A stretch of 64,000 nucleotides of DNA. Origin: Burkholderia lata (GTDB lineage: Bacteria > Pseudomonadota > Gammaproteobacteria > Burkholderiales > Burkholderiaceae). Of the stretch, positions 1 through 8,305 are shown one piece after another (position 1 is the first letter of the stretch; every line of letters begins with the position of its first letter). Location of the stretch: the NCBI RefSeq assembly GCF_902499335.1, contig NZ_CABVQK010000013.1, forward strand, positions 222,883 through 286,882. The letters are read 5' to 3'. The notes below the pieces were generated by a model. The model saw nothing but the letters and a program-made list of their open reading frames with translations. It was not told where the DNA came from and searched no databases. The translations under genes were made by a program, and so were the position numbers.

Positions 1-399
1 GCGGTACCACGCGTTCTTCGCGTCCTCGGGCACCTTCAGCGTGTGCTTCAGGTACTTCAGCACGCGCAGGTTGTTGAGCGGATGGATTTCGCACGCGATC
101 TGCAGCGCGACCGCACGCACATACGCGCGATCGACCGGCTGCTTCGGCAGCAGCGCCGGCTCCGGATGGGTTTCCTCGAGATATTCGATGATCGCGAGCG
201 ACTGCTGCAGCGTCGCGTCGCCGTCGATCAGCGTCGGCACGACCGCATCCGGATTCAGCGCGCGGTACGCGTCCTTCAGCTGCTCGCCGCCGTCGCGCAG
301 CATGTGCACGGGGACATAGTCGAACGGCAGCTGCTTCAGGTTCAGGGCGATCCGCACGCGGTACGACGCGGAACTGCGGAAATAGCTGTAAAGCTTCAT
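1..399 (-). CDS. maiA: Maleylacetoacetate isomerase (zeta-class GST), C-terminus outside window
   Basis: Converts maleylacetoacetate to fumarylacetoacetate, using glutathione, in tyrosine/homogentisate breakdown (family knowledge). The visible N-terminal 133 residues start MKLYSYFRSSASYRVRIAL. The SSxSYRVRIAL segment is the zeta-class glutathione-binding and catalytic motif, and a thioredoxin-like fold continues with VVPTLIDGD and QSLAIIEYLEE. The helical C-terminal domain has only begun where the window ends. The ATG at 399 gives the family-typical start. The gene is read leftwards and diverges from ybiB. A general GST is the only real alternative, and the SSASYRVR motif argues against it. 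Confidence 0.85.
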   Translation of the reverse strand, partial: MKLYSYFRSSASYRVRIALNLKQLPFDYVPVHMLRDGGEQLKDAYRALNPDAVVPTLIDGDATLQQSLAIIEYLEETHPEPALLPKQPVDRAYVRAVALQIACEIHPLNNLRVLKYLKHTLKVPEDAKNAWYR

Positions 400-593
400 G
401 GGATGTCTCTCGTAGTCGTATTCGGCCGGCGACGGCACGGGCGCGGCGCAGCCGGCGCGCGCACCGCCGGGAACCAGAGTGTAGCGCGCCGCGCCGCGCG
501 GCCTCGCTTGCGACGGCCGCACCCGTGCGATACTCGGGGCATTCCTCACCGCTCACAGCGCGGCCCGATGCCGGCCGCCCGCCCCACGCCCCG

Positions 594-1568
594 ATGACCG
601 CTTCCCACGATCCCGCCGCCGTTCCGTTCCCGTGCGCCCGCTTCATCAAGGAAATCGGCCGCGGCCCGCACGGCGCACGCGCGCTGTCCGCCGAGGACAC
701 GTTCGAGCTCTATCGCGCGATGCTCGACGCGCGCGTGTCCGACGTCGAACTCGGCGCGATCCTGATCGCCTACCGGCTGAAGGGCGAATCCGCCGACGAG
801 CTGGCCGCGATGCTCGCCGCCGCGCAGGCGTCGTTCGAGCCGGTACACGTGCAGGACGCCGCGTTCCGCCCCGTGTCGATCCCGAGCTACAACGGCGCGC
901 GCAAGCAGCCGAACCTCGTGCCGCTGCTCGCGCTGCTGCTCGCCCGCGAAGGCGTGCCGGTGCTCGTGCATGGTGTCGAGAAGGATCCGGGCCGTGTAAC
1001 GAGCGCCGAGATCTTCTCGGCGCTGTCGCTCGCGCCGTCGACGTCGCACGATGCGATCGAGGACACGCTTGCCGAGCGCCGCGTCGCGTTCGCGTCGATC
1101 GAGGTGCTGGCGCCGCGCATCGCACACCTGCTGTCGATGCGCAGCGTGCTCGGCGTGCGCAACTCGACGCACACGCTCGTGAAGATCCTGCAGCCGTTTG
1201 CGCCGGCCGGCCTGCGGCTCGTCAACTACACGCACCCGCCGTACCGCGACAGCCTGGCTCAATTGTTCCGCGACCATCCGGACGCCGCGCTCGGCGGCGC
1301 GCTGCTGGCACGCGGCACCGAGGGCGAAGCCGTTGCCGATACGCGGCGCCAGGTGCAGGTCGACTGGCTGCACGACGGCGTGTGCGACACGCTGATCGAG
1401 GCCGAGCGCTCGTCGACCGATGCGCCCCCTGTCGCCCTGCCCGAATCGCGCGACGCGGCCACGACGGCCGCGTGGACGGACGCCGTATTGCGCGGCGAAG
1501 TGGCAGTGCCCGACACGGTCTCGCGGCAGGTCGCGACGATCGTGCAGATCGCCCGCATCGCGCGCTGA
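594..1568 (+). CDS. ybiB: YbiB-type DNA-binding protein (TrpD2 family)
   Basis: The 324-residue protein has the two-domain fold of anthranilate phosphoribosyltransferase-like proteins. An N-terminal helical domain (FIKEIGRGPHGARALS...DVELGAILIAYRLKGES) is followed by an alpha/beta domain with the stretch LLAREGVPVLVHGVEKDPGRVTSAEIF. E. coli YbiB/TrpD2 is a homodimeric non-specific nucleic-acid-binding protein under LexA control, with no proven transferase activity. I saw no LexA box here. The ATG at 594 is chosen because the 23 codons before it in frame look like non-coding sequence. No good Shine-Dalgarno is visible. It ends about 40 bp before the leu leader promoter. Confidence 0.8.
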   Translation: MTASHDPAAVPFPCARFIKEIGRGPHGARALSAEDTFELYRAMLDARVSDVELGAILIAYRLKGESADELAAMLAAAQASFEPVHVQDAAFRPVSIPSYNGARKQPNLVPLLALLLAREGVPVLVHGVEKDPGRVTSAEIFSALSLAPSTSHDAIEDTLAERRVAFASIEVLAPRIAHLLSMRSVLGVRNSTHTLVKILQPFAPAGLRLVNYTHPPYRDSLAQLFRDHPDAALGGALLARGTEGEAVADTRRQVQVDWLHDGVCDTLIEAERSSTDAPPVALPESRDAATTAAWTDAVLRGEVAVPDTVSRQVATIVQIARIAR

Positions 1569-1604
1569 CGGCACGCTCGCGAACCGGCCCCGCTTGCAGG
1601 GCAT

Positions 1605-1634
1605 TTGACACGCGAGCGCATCCTGGCATAGAGT
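1605..1634 (+). promoter_or_regulatory. Sigma70-type promoter of the leu leader/leuA
   Basis: A perfect -35 hexamer TTGACA (1605-1610) is followed after 18 bp by TAGAGT (1629-1634); CATAGA at 16 bp is an alternative -10. The predicted transcription start lies at about 1640-1642, almost on the leader-peptide ATG at 1642. Confidence 0.6.
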
Positions 1635-1641
1635 TGCCGTC

Positions 1642-1716
1642 ATGCGTTCCTTTCCGAACACCCTCCGAATTACCTCCGGCCGCCTAGCGCGGCCGCTATC
1701 GCTACGACTAGCCTAA
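1642..1716 (+). CDS. leuL: Leucine-rich leader peptide of leuA (attenuator-type)
   Basis: A 24-codon ORF (MRSFPNTLRITSGRLARPLSLRLA) lies between the promoter and leuA. Five of its codons are leucine, and four of these are CTA (1684, 1696, 1702, 1708), a codon that is very rare in GC-rich Burkholderia genes. Three fall within the last seven codons before the TAA. The end of the ORF lies inside a hairpin: CGCTACGAC (1701-1709 region) can pair with GTCGTAGCG just past the stop. This is the classic layout of a ribosome-mediated leucine sensor. No Shine-Dalgarno is visible and the predicted transcription start is next to the ATG, so it may be translated leaderless. The function is inferred; the codons and the pairing are directly visible. 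Confidence 0.75.
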   Translation: MRSFPNTLRITSGRLARPLSLRLA

Positions 1717-1760
1717 GGCTGTCGTAGCGCCGTGTGCTGTCCGCACGGTCCCTCCCAGCA
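1700..1760 (+). promoter_or_regulatory. leuA leader RNA hairpins
   Basis: Hairpin 1 pairs CGCTACGAC with GTCGTAGCG around GCC-TAA-GGC, spanning the last leader codons and the stop. Hairpin 2 pairs CCGTGTG with CGCACGG around a five-base loop (about 1731-1749). A T run follows only at 1786-1790 and is not preceded by a strong stem, so a textbook Rho-independent attenuator is not evident. The leader may act through Rho, through translation of leuA, or through a weaker terminator. Confidence 0.5.
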
Positions 1761-1948
1761 GTTCCTCGCAGTACCCCTCTCGCAGTTTTTACAACCCGAA
1801 GTCGTCAGCATTCGTCCGTCTATCCGTCGGCCGACTCGCGAAGATCATCCGCATCCGCAGCGCGTTCACGTGCCGCGGAGCGAGGCAGCGCCAACCGTCG
1901 CCCATGCCGCCCGTCTTCGCTCGCGACTTGAGACCCGAGGTCCAGAAG

Positions 1949-3595
1949 ATGCAGCGCAATCCGCAAGACAAGTACCGTCCGTTCGAGCCCGTCCGCCTCA
2001 ATGGCCGCAAATGGCCGTCGCGCACCATCGAGCGCGCGCCCGTCTGGATGAGCACCGACCTGCGCGACGGCAACCAGTCGCTGATCGAGCCGATGAGCAT
2101 CGAGCAGAAGCTCGAGTTCTTCGAGATGCTGGTCGCGATCGGGTTCAAGGAGATCGAAGTCGGTTTTCCATCGGCGTCGCAAACCGACTTCGATTTCGTC
2201 CGCAAGCTGATCGACGACAAGCGGATTCCCGACGACGTGACGATCGAAGTGCTCGTGCAGGCGCGCGAAGACCTGATCGCCCGCACGTTCGACGCGCTCG
2301 AAGGCGTGCCGCGCGCGATCGTGCACCTGTACAACGCGGTCTGCCCGTCGTTCCGCCGCATCGTGTTCGGGATGTCGAAGGCCGACGTGAAGGCGCTCGC
2401 GATCGACGGCACGCGCATCATCAAGGAACACGCCGCCGCGCGCCCCGACACGCAGTGGACCTTCCAGTACTCGCCGGAAACCTTCAGCATGACCGAGCTG
2501 ACGTTCGCGCGCGAGATCTGCGACGCGGTCGCGCAGACCTGGCGGCCGACCCGCGACCACAAGATGATCGTCAACCTGCCGGCCACCGTCGAAGCCGCGG
2601 GCCCGAACGTGTTCGCCGACCAGATCGAGTGGATGGACCGCAACCTCGCGTATCGCGACAGCATCGTACTGTCCGTGCATCCGCACAACGATCGCGGCAC
2701 CGCGGTCGCGGCAGCCGAACTCGCGCTGCTCGCGGGCGCCGACCGCATCGAGGGCTGCCTGTTCGGCAACGGCGAACGCACCGGCAACGTCGATCTCGTC
2801 ACGCTCGCGCTGAATCTCTACACGCAGGGCATCGATCCGGGCCTCGATTTCTCCGACATCGATGCCGTGCGCCGCGTCGTCGAACGCTGCAACCAGATTC
2901 CCGTGCATCCGCGCCATCCGTACGCAGGCGACCTCGTGTTCACCGCCTTCTCGGGCTCGCACCAGGACGCGATCCGCAAGGGCTTCGCGCAACAGCGCCC
3001 CGACGCGGCCTGGGAAGTGCCGTACCTGCCCATCGACCCGGCCGATCTCGGCCGCAGCTACGACGCGGTGATCCGCGTAAACAGCCAGTCCGGCAAGGGC
3101 GGCGCGACGTTCCTGCTCGAGCGCGGGATGGGCTTCACGCCGACGCGCCGCGTGCAGATCGAATTCAGCCATGCGGTGCAGACGCTTGCCGACGCATCCG
3201 GCGAGGAAGTGACGGGCGACGCGATCTGCGCGCTGTTCGCGCGCGAATTCTTCGACACCGACGGGCCGGCCACGCGTCACGGCAGCGGCGCGCGCTGGCA
3301 GAACCGCGAGATCGCGACGGCGCCGGCGGCGGACACGACGCCCGACGATGCGGTGCGACGCTTTGCCGCGGCATTCGCGGCCACCGCCGGCGCGGCGATC
3401 GACGTCGCGTCGTGCGAACACGCGCGCACCACGGACGGGCGGATCGCGGTATCGGTCGGCTGCCGGGTCGGCGATGCACCGCTGCGGCACGGCGTCGGCC
3501 TGCACGCCGATGCGGCGAGCGCCGCCCTCGATGCGGTCGTCAGCGCGATCAACCGCTCGGCCTGGCACTGCGCGGATCGCCGCGCGGCGGCCTGA
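1949..3595 (+). CDS. leuA: 2-isopropylmalate synthase, class 2
   Basis: Condenses acetyl-CoA with 2-oxoisovalerate, the first step of leucine synthesis. The TIM-barrel HMGL-like domain carries the catalytic and metal-binding RDGNQ (Arg39-Asp40) and the metal-binding HPHNDRG. The pattern SGKGG and a C-terminal regulatory domain with IAVSVGCRVGD follow. At 548 residues it fits the class-2 type seen in actinobacteria and many Burkholderiales; the regulatory domain is short. Burkholderia normally also carries a class-1 leuA near ilvC, which is not in this window. The start at 1949 is preferred over the in-frame ATG at 1904 because GAGG lies upstream of it and the family begins with MQRNPQDKYRPF-like sequence. 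Control is probably by the leucine leader upstream. Confidence 0.92.
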   Translation: MQRNPQDKYRPFEPVRLNGRKWPSRTIERAPVWMSTDLRDGNQSLIEPMSIEQKLEFFEMLVAIGFKEIEVGFPSASQTDFDFVRKLIDDKRIPDDVTIEVLVQAREDLIARTFDALEGVPRAIVHLYNAVCPSFRRIVFGMSKADVKALAIDGTRIIKEHAAARPDTQWTFQYSPETFSMTELTFAREICDAVAQTWRPTRDHKMIVNLPATVEAAGPNVFADQIEWMDRNLAYRDSIVLSVHPHNDRGTAVAAAELALLAGADRIEGCLFGNGERTGNVDLVTLALNLYTQGIDPGLDFSDIDAVRRVVERCNQIPVHPRHPYAGDLVFTAFSGSHQDAIRKGFAQQRPDAAWEVPYLPIDPADLGRSYDAVIRVNSQSGKGGATFLLERGMGFTPTRRVQIEFSHAVQTLADASGEEVTGDAICALFAREFFDTDGPATRHGSGARWQNREIATAPAADTTPDDAVRRFAAAFAATAGAAIDVASCEHARTTDGRIAVSVGCRVGDAPLRHGVGLHADAASAALDAVVSAINRSAWHCADRRAAA

Positions 3596-3681
3596 GCGCC
3601 AGGTTCCGCTTCAGGGTTCAACCGTCAGCGAGCGGGGCGTGACCGCCCGTGCGCCGCGCGATCCGCGCCGCACGAGGCAGT

Positions 3682-3705
3682 AAAAAGCGGCCCAGAAGGC
3701 CGCTT
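3682..3705 (-). terminator. Rho-independent terminator of the 3739-4122 gene
   Basis: AAGCGGCC (3685-3692) pairs with GGCCGCTT (3698-3705). Read on the minus strand, the stem runs into five T residues. On the plus strand there is no T run, so it serves the leftward gene rather than leuA. Confidence 0.75.
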
Positions 3706-3738
3706 CGGTCGGGACATGAAAAGGAGCGCCACGCGCGC

Positions 3739-4122
3739 TCATGTCTCGGTCGCGCACCGCGTCGCCTGCCACGCGAACAGGCTCCAGCGCCCCTGTTCGT
3801 GGGTGTGGACGGAGGTATACGCAATCGGGAAGACCAGGCCGCCGTTGTTCGTTTCCATCTCGATCAACGCGCGCCCGGTGACGATGCAGGTCTCATCGCC
3901 GACGGGCAGCACGTCCTGCGACTGGATTTCGATCTGGCGATAGCGGCGGCGACCGGCGACGATGGCGTCGATGAACTGCTGCTTGGTTTCGCGTTTGCCA
4001 TTGGTGTGCACGAAGAACACCTTGTCCGACAAAAGCGCGTCGAGCGCCTCGCCGTCCCCGTCCACCATCGCCCGGAACCGATCGCGCTCGAGCGCGCGGA
4101 TCGCATCGACCACCTTCGCCAT
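3739..4122 (-). CDS. NTF2-like / DUF4440 (SgcJ/EcaC-type) protein
   Basis: A 127-residue single-domain protein of the SnoaL/NTF2 cone fold: an N-terminal helix (MAKVVDAIRALERDRFRAMV), then DALLSDKVFFVHTNGKRETKQQFIDAI and the C-terminal strands VTGRALIEMETN and WSLFAWQATR. Members of this family range from steroid isomerases to proteins of unknown role, and no catalytic set can be assigned here. The start at 4122 is chosen because GAGGAG lies seven bases upstream; the in-frame TTG at 4140 would bury that ribosome site. It forms a single-gene unit with its own terminator. Confidence 0.75.
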   Translation of the reverse strand: MAKVVDAIRALERDRFRAMVDGDGEALDALLSDKVFFVHTNGKRETKQQFIDAIVAGRRRYRQIEIQSQDVLPVGDETCIVTGRALIEMETNNGGLVFPIAYTSVHTHEQGRWSLFAWQATRCATET

Positions 4123-4167
4123 CGCCTGACTCCTCGGCAACGCGCACGCCGTGCGCGGGCATGCGGA

Positions 4168-4737
4168 TCAGAAGTTGTACTGCAAGTAGAACTGGTGGAA
4201 ATTTATACCAGGATTCGGCTCTTTGATACCCGCGTTAGACACATGTTCAAAACGGTAGCCGACCTGATACTGTTGCCGTTGGCCGAACTGCACGCCCACT
4301 CCCGCCGTCGGCGCGAACTGGAACGCAGTCCCCATCGAGAAGCGATCCGAAATCGTCGGGTGCGTCAGCAGCCGGATGCCGCCACCGGCCTCGATGAACG
4401 GGCGGATCTCCCCGGCGCTCTTGATGAAGCGGAACATCGGCGTCACGCCGAATTCGCCGATGCTGCTGTGAACGTTGCCGCCCGTGTGCCAGTAGCCGGC
4501 GTGCCCTTCGACCACGAACGCAAAGTGCCAGCCGCCGATTTCCCACCAGTTCCAGCCCGGATCCCACACCACGCCGAGATCGCCCTTGTCGACCCCGTGG
4601 CGATCCGAAAAACCGCCGCCCGCCTGAATCCCCCACCGATCCGCGCATGCCGCACCCGATCCGCCCAGAAGGGACGCCGCCAGCATCGCGTGCAGCGCAA
4701 GCCGGCTGCGGGGCCGGCGATTCTTCTTATTGTTCAT
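4168..4737 (-). CDS. pagL: PagL-type lipid A 3-O-deacylase (acyloxyacyl hydrolase family)
   Basis: An outer-membrane beta-barrel of 189 residues with a cleavable signal peptide (basic MNNKKNRRPRSR, then LALHAMLAASLLGGSGAACA). PagL removes the 3-O-linked acyl chain of lipid A. The conserved C-terminal motif FEHVSNAGIKEPNPG gives the catalytic His165 and Ser167, and the protein ends in an aromatic strand (FYLQYNF) as barrels do. The position I would align with the third triad residue, Glu, reads Asn179; that alignment is from memory. The ATG at 4737 has GGAG upstream; an in-frame TTG at 4749 is less likely. The gene is divergent from rpoH. Confidence 0.82.
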   Translation of the reverse strand: MNNKKNRRPRSRLALHAMLAASLLGGSGAACADRWGIQAGGGFSDRHGVDKGDLGVVWDPGWNWWEIGGWHFAFVVEGHAGYWHTGGNVHSSIGEFGVTPMFRFIKSAGEIRPFIEAGGGIRLLTHPTISDRFSMGTAFQFAPTAGVGVQFGQRQQYQVGYRFEHVSNAGIKEPNPGINFHQFYLQYNF

Positions 4738-4909
4738 CTGACACTCCAACTTTGTGGGTTGAATGGAGCCTGCCGCTTCGGCCGGCTCGAGCGAACTGAA
4801 TGGTATGGTAAAGGACTTTTCGGATCGGCATCACAAAGCGAAATGGCTTCCTTCCAAAACGACAAAAATTGAAATCGTCTACTGATTACCATCAGAAACA
4901 ACGGCTTAC

Positions 4910-4938
4910 GGAACTTCGCTGCGCTCCCTCTGTCGCAG
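4910..4938 (+). promoter_or_regulatory. Candidate ECF (RpoE-like) promoter upstream of rpoH
   Basis: GGAACTT (4910-4916) is followed after 16 bp by TCGCAG (4933-4938). The upstream box matches the RpoE -35 consensus exactly; the -10 resembles the consensus but not perfectly. In E. coli rpoH is also read from an RpoE promoter (P3), which makes the match plausible. Confidence 0.4.
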
Positions 4939-5008
4939 AATAGACTATCGACTCCACTTGCTCGATAGAAAAAGCGGGAACTCCGATGCCCACGCTTGCT
5001 CTAAGGAA

Positions 5009-5035
5009 TTAGCACTCGGATTGCGGGAGTGCTAA
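5009..5035 (+). promoter_or_regulatory. CIRCE element (HrcA operator) at the rpoH promoter
   Basis: TTAGCACTC (5009-5017), a 9-bp spacer, then GAGTGCTAA (5027-5035): a perfect match to the CIRCE inverted repeat bound by the heat-shock repressor HrcA. A sigma70-like pair TTAGCA (5009) and TAAGAT (5033-5038) with an 18-bp spacing overlaps it, so bound HrcA would sit on the promoter. Confidence 0.9.
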
Positions 5036-5098
5036 GATGGCCCACGGAATCTCATTCGAGACCGGGGGTTTGTCCCTGATTCCAAAGGAGTTTTTTTA

Positions 5099-6034
<936 letters not shown>

Positions 6035-6063
6035 ATCACTGCGATTTAGAGCGCCTCATCGAA

Positions 6064-6094
6064 AACCGCTGCCCGACCGGCAGCGGTTTTTTTT
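6064..6094 (+). terminator. rpoH terminator
   Basis: AACCGCTGCC, five-base loop, GGCAGCGGTT followed by an uninterrupted T run: a canonical Rho-independent terminator 30 bp after the rpoH stop. Confidence 0.93.
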
Positions 6095-6425
6095 CGCCCG
6101 TCTTTTCCCCTGCTTTTCATTCGCTTCTTCGATCGCTTCTTCGATCGTTTCCCCGCTCGTTTCTTCACGCGCTTCAGTGCGGATCAATTGACCTGATTCG
6201 TCAGGTAATAGGCAGTTTCCGGGCCCCTTCCGCATAACCTTGATCTGCCTCAAGTTTCGGCCCGTGTTTCGCGACGGTCTGCCGCAGCGCAGCACTCGGC
6301 ATCGGAAAGCCGTCCTTTTAAAATTGGCATGTCAGGCGCAAAAGGATTAAAACAGCTTCACGGCCGTCATATATCCGACGTAAAGTCGCCCCAAATCAGA
6401 CCTAAATCGATTCAGGATAATCGCC
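6095..6425. promoter_or_regulatory. cyd operon upstream region
   Basis: About 330 bp without a gene between the rpoH terminator and cydP. It contains an FNR/Anr-like box (6240-6253), an AT-rich stretch with TTAAAAT near 6319, and GATAAT at 6415-6420. Several GATCG/TTCTTCG-like short repeats lie at 6118-6165. Confidence 0.5.
6240..6253 (+). promoter_or_regulatory. FNR/Anr-like box upstream of cyd operon
   Basis: TTGAT-CTGC-CTCAA matches the FNR/Anr consensus TTGAT-N4-ATCAA with one mismatch. It is placed about 85 bp upstream of a possible start site that would follow the TTAAAAT stretch near 6319. Oxygen control of cytochrome bd genes by FNR-type regulators is widespread. Confidence 0.5.
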
Positions 6426-6439
6426 TTGATCTCGATCAA
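6426..6439 (+). promoter_or_regulatory. Perfect FNR/Anr box overlapping the cydP start
   Basis: TTGAT-CTCG-ATCAA is a perfect dyad. Its first three bases are also the proposed TTG start codon of cydP. It could be a real operator, which would move the transcript start into the cydP reading frame, or a coincidence of the coding sequence. Confidence 0.45.
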
Positions 6440-6704
6440 TAAAGAGCCTGCGCCGCCTCCCCCGCGGCCGGCCGGAACGATCGGCTGGCGCGCGCGCATC
6501 GCCGCGTGGGCACGCGGCCCGACCCTCGCCCGCGACATCACCCTGGTGCTGATCGTCAAGCTGATCCTCCTGATGTCGCTCAAATACGCATTCTTCAATC
6601 ATCCGCAGGCCGAGCACATGTCGTTGCCGCCTGCCGCCGTCGCCGAGAAGCTGCTCTCGGTACCGGCGCCTGCACCCACCGAGGGAGACCACCATGATAA
6701 GTAG
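6426..6704 (+). CDS. cydP: Cytochrome bd oxidase-associated small membrane protein CydP
   Basis: A 92-residue protein with a proline-rich cytosolic N-terminus and one transmembrane helix (ITLVLIVKLILLMSLKYAFF), followed by NHPQ and a short periplasmic tail. It lies directly before cydA and overlaps it by 11 bp, the position of the putative small subunit CydP in many proteobacterial cyd operons. The start is uncertain: TTG at 6426 has AGGA eight bases upstream and is the only usable codon before the membrane helix, but it coincides with a perfect FNR-type palindrome. Its exact role is not established; assembly or stability of the oxidase is likely. Confidence 0.72.
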   Translation: MISINKEPAPPPPRPAGTIGWRARIAAWARGPTLARDITLVLIVKLILLMSLKYAFFNHPQAEHMSLPPAAVAEKLLSVPAPAPTEGDHHDK

Positions 6705-8274
6705 CGAAGTCGTCGATCTGTCGCGTCTGCAGTTCGGCATCACGGCGCTCTACCACTTCCTGTTCGTGCCGCTGACGCTCGGCCTGTCCTGGCTGCTCGT
6801 CATCATGGAAGCTGTTTACGTGATGACCGGCAAACAGGTCTACAAGGACATGACCCAGTTCTGGGGCAAGCTGTTCGGGATCAACTTTGCGATGGGCGTG
6901 ACCACCGGCATCACGCTCGAATTCCAGTTCGGCACGAACTGGTCGTACTACTCGCACTATGTCGGCGACATCTTCGGCGTGCCGCTCGCGGTCGAAGGCC
7001 TGATGGCGTTCTTCCTCGAATCGACGTTCGTCGGCCTGTTCTTCTTCGGCTGGAACCGCCTGTCGAAGGTCAAGCACCTGATGGTCACGTTCCTCGTCGC
7101 GCTCGGCTCGAACCTGTCCGCGCTGTGGATCCTCGTTGCGAACGGCTGGATGAACAACCCGGTCGGCGCCGAGTTCAACTACCAGACGATGCGCATGGAG
7201 ATGACGAACCTGTTCGACGTGCTGTTCAACCCGGTCGCGCAGGTGAAGTTCGTGCACACGGTGTCGGCCGGCTACGTGTCGGCGGCGATGTTCGTGCTTG
7301 GCGTGTCGTCGTGGTACCTGCTGAAGAAGCGCGATGTCGACTTCGCACTGCGCTCGTTCGCGGTCGCGGCCGGCTTCGGCCTCGCGGCGACGCTGTGCGT
7401 GATCGTGCTCGGCGACGAATCGGGCTATACGACCGGCGAAGTGCAGAAGATGAAGCTCGCCGCGATCGAATCCGAATGGGAAACGCAGCCGGCACCCGCA
7501 TCGTTCACGCTGATCGGCATTCCGAACCAGGAAGCACAGCGCACCGACTACGCGATCAAGATCCCGTATGCACTCGGCCTGATCGCGACGCGCTCGATCG
7601 ACGAACCGGTGATCGGCCTGCGCGAGCTCGCGAAGCACAGCGAGGAGCACATCCAGAGCGGGATGGTCGCGTACGGCGCGCTGCAGAAGATCAAGCAGGG
7701 CGACACGAGCGACGCGACCCGCGCGCTGTTCGACCAGCACAAGCAGTATCTCGGCTACGGGCTGATGCTCAAGCAGTTCACGCCGAACGTGGTCGATGCG
7801 ACGCCCGAGCAGATCAAGGCCGCCGCGAAGAAGACGATCCCGCCGGTCGCGCCCGTGTTCTTCTCGTTCCGGATCATGGTGGCCCTCGGCTTCCTGTTCG
7901 TCGCGACGTTCATTGCCGCGTTCTGGTTCTGCGCACGCCGCGAACTGCTGCAGGACAACCGCCGCTGGTTCCTCCGCTATGCGGTGTGGGCGATCCCGCT
8001 GCCGTGGATCGCGATCGAATTCGGCTGGATCGTCGCCGAGCTCGGCCGCCAGCCGTGGACGATCGCCGGCGTGCTGCCGACGCACCTGTCCGCGTCGAGC
8101 CTGCAGCCGAGCGACCTGTACCTGAGTCTCGCGGGCTTCATCCTGTTCTATACCGCGCTGTTCGTCATCGAGATCAAGCTGATGTTCAAGTACGCGCGCC
8201 TCGGCCCGTCGTCGCTGCATACCGGCCGCTATCACCACGAAATCGCGGCCGCCAGCGAGCGCGCCCCGGCCTGA
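6694..8274 (+). CDS. cydA: Cytochrome bd ubiquinol oxidase subunit I
   Basis: A 526-residue membrane protein that carries the three haems of the high-affinity quinol oxidase. His21 in ITALYHFLFVP is the expected haem ligand near the N-terminus. GRW-type and GFW-type membrane segments follow, and the region GDESGYTTGEVQKMKLAAIE belongs to the quinol-binding Q loop, whose length resembles the long-loop type. The ATG at 6694 is preceded by GAGGGAGA. It is translated with cydP, cydB and cydX as an operon. It functions in respiration at low oxygen and confers resistance to cyanide and nitric oxide (family knowledge). Confidence 0.96.
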   Translation: MISSEVVDLSRLQFGITALYHFLFVPLTLGLSWLLVIMEAVYVMTGKQVYKDMTQFWGKLFGINFAMGVTTGITLEFQFGTNWSYYSHYVGDIFGVPLAVEGLMAFFLESTFVGLFFFGWNRLSKVKHLMVTFLVALGSNLSALWILVANGWMNNPVGAEFNYQTMRMEMTNLFDVLFNPVAQVKFVHTVSAGYVSAAMFVLGVSSWYLLKKRDVDFALRSFAVAAGFGLAATLCVIVLGDESGYTTGEVQKMKLAAIESEWETQPAPASFTLIGIPNQEAQRTDYAIKIPYALGLIATRSIDEPVIGLRELAKHSEEHIQSGMVAYGALQKIKQGDTSDATRALFDQHKQYLGYGLMLKQFTPNVVDATPEQIKAAAKKTIPPVAPVFFSFRIMVALGFLFVATFIAAFWFCARRELLQDNRRWFLRYAVWAIPLPWIAIEFGWIVAELGRQPWTIAGVLPTHLSASSLQPSDLYLSLAGFILFYTALFVIEIKLMFKYARLGPSSLHTGRYHHEIAAASERAPA

Positions 8275-8305
8275 GCACGCACCTGAAACGGAACAAGGAA
8301 TCGCT

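Larger units (their letters stand above)
4738..5098. promoter_or_regulatory. Divergent pagL/rpoH intergenic region
   Basis: About 360 bp, clearly more AT-rich than its neighbours, with no credible ORF. It holds the pagL 5' region, a candidate ECF promoter (4910-4938), a CIRCE operator (5009-5035) and the rpoH ribosome site AAAGGAG (5084-5090). Confidence 0.7.

Noticed and set aside
1750..1795. Classical Rho-independent attenuator before leuA
   Set aside because: The T run at 1786-1790 is not preceded by a strong GC stem, so I list hairpins but not a terminator.
1732..3642. 636-codon frame overlapping leuA in another phase
   Set aside because: Arg/Pro-rich shadow of leuA with no recognisable domains; leuA has all the catalytic motifs.
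6595..8238. 547-codon minus-strand frame across cydA
   Set aside because: Shadow of cydA; His/Arg/Glu-rich composition and no ribosome site.
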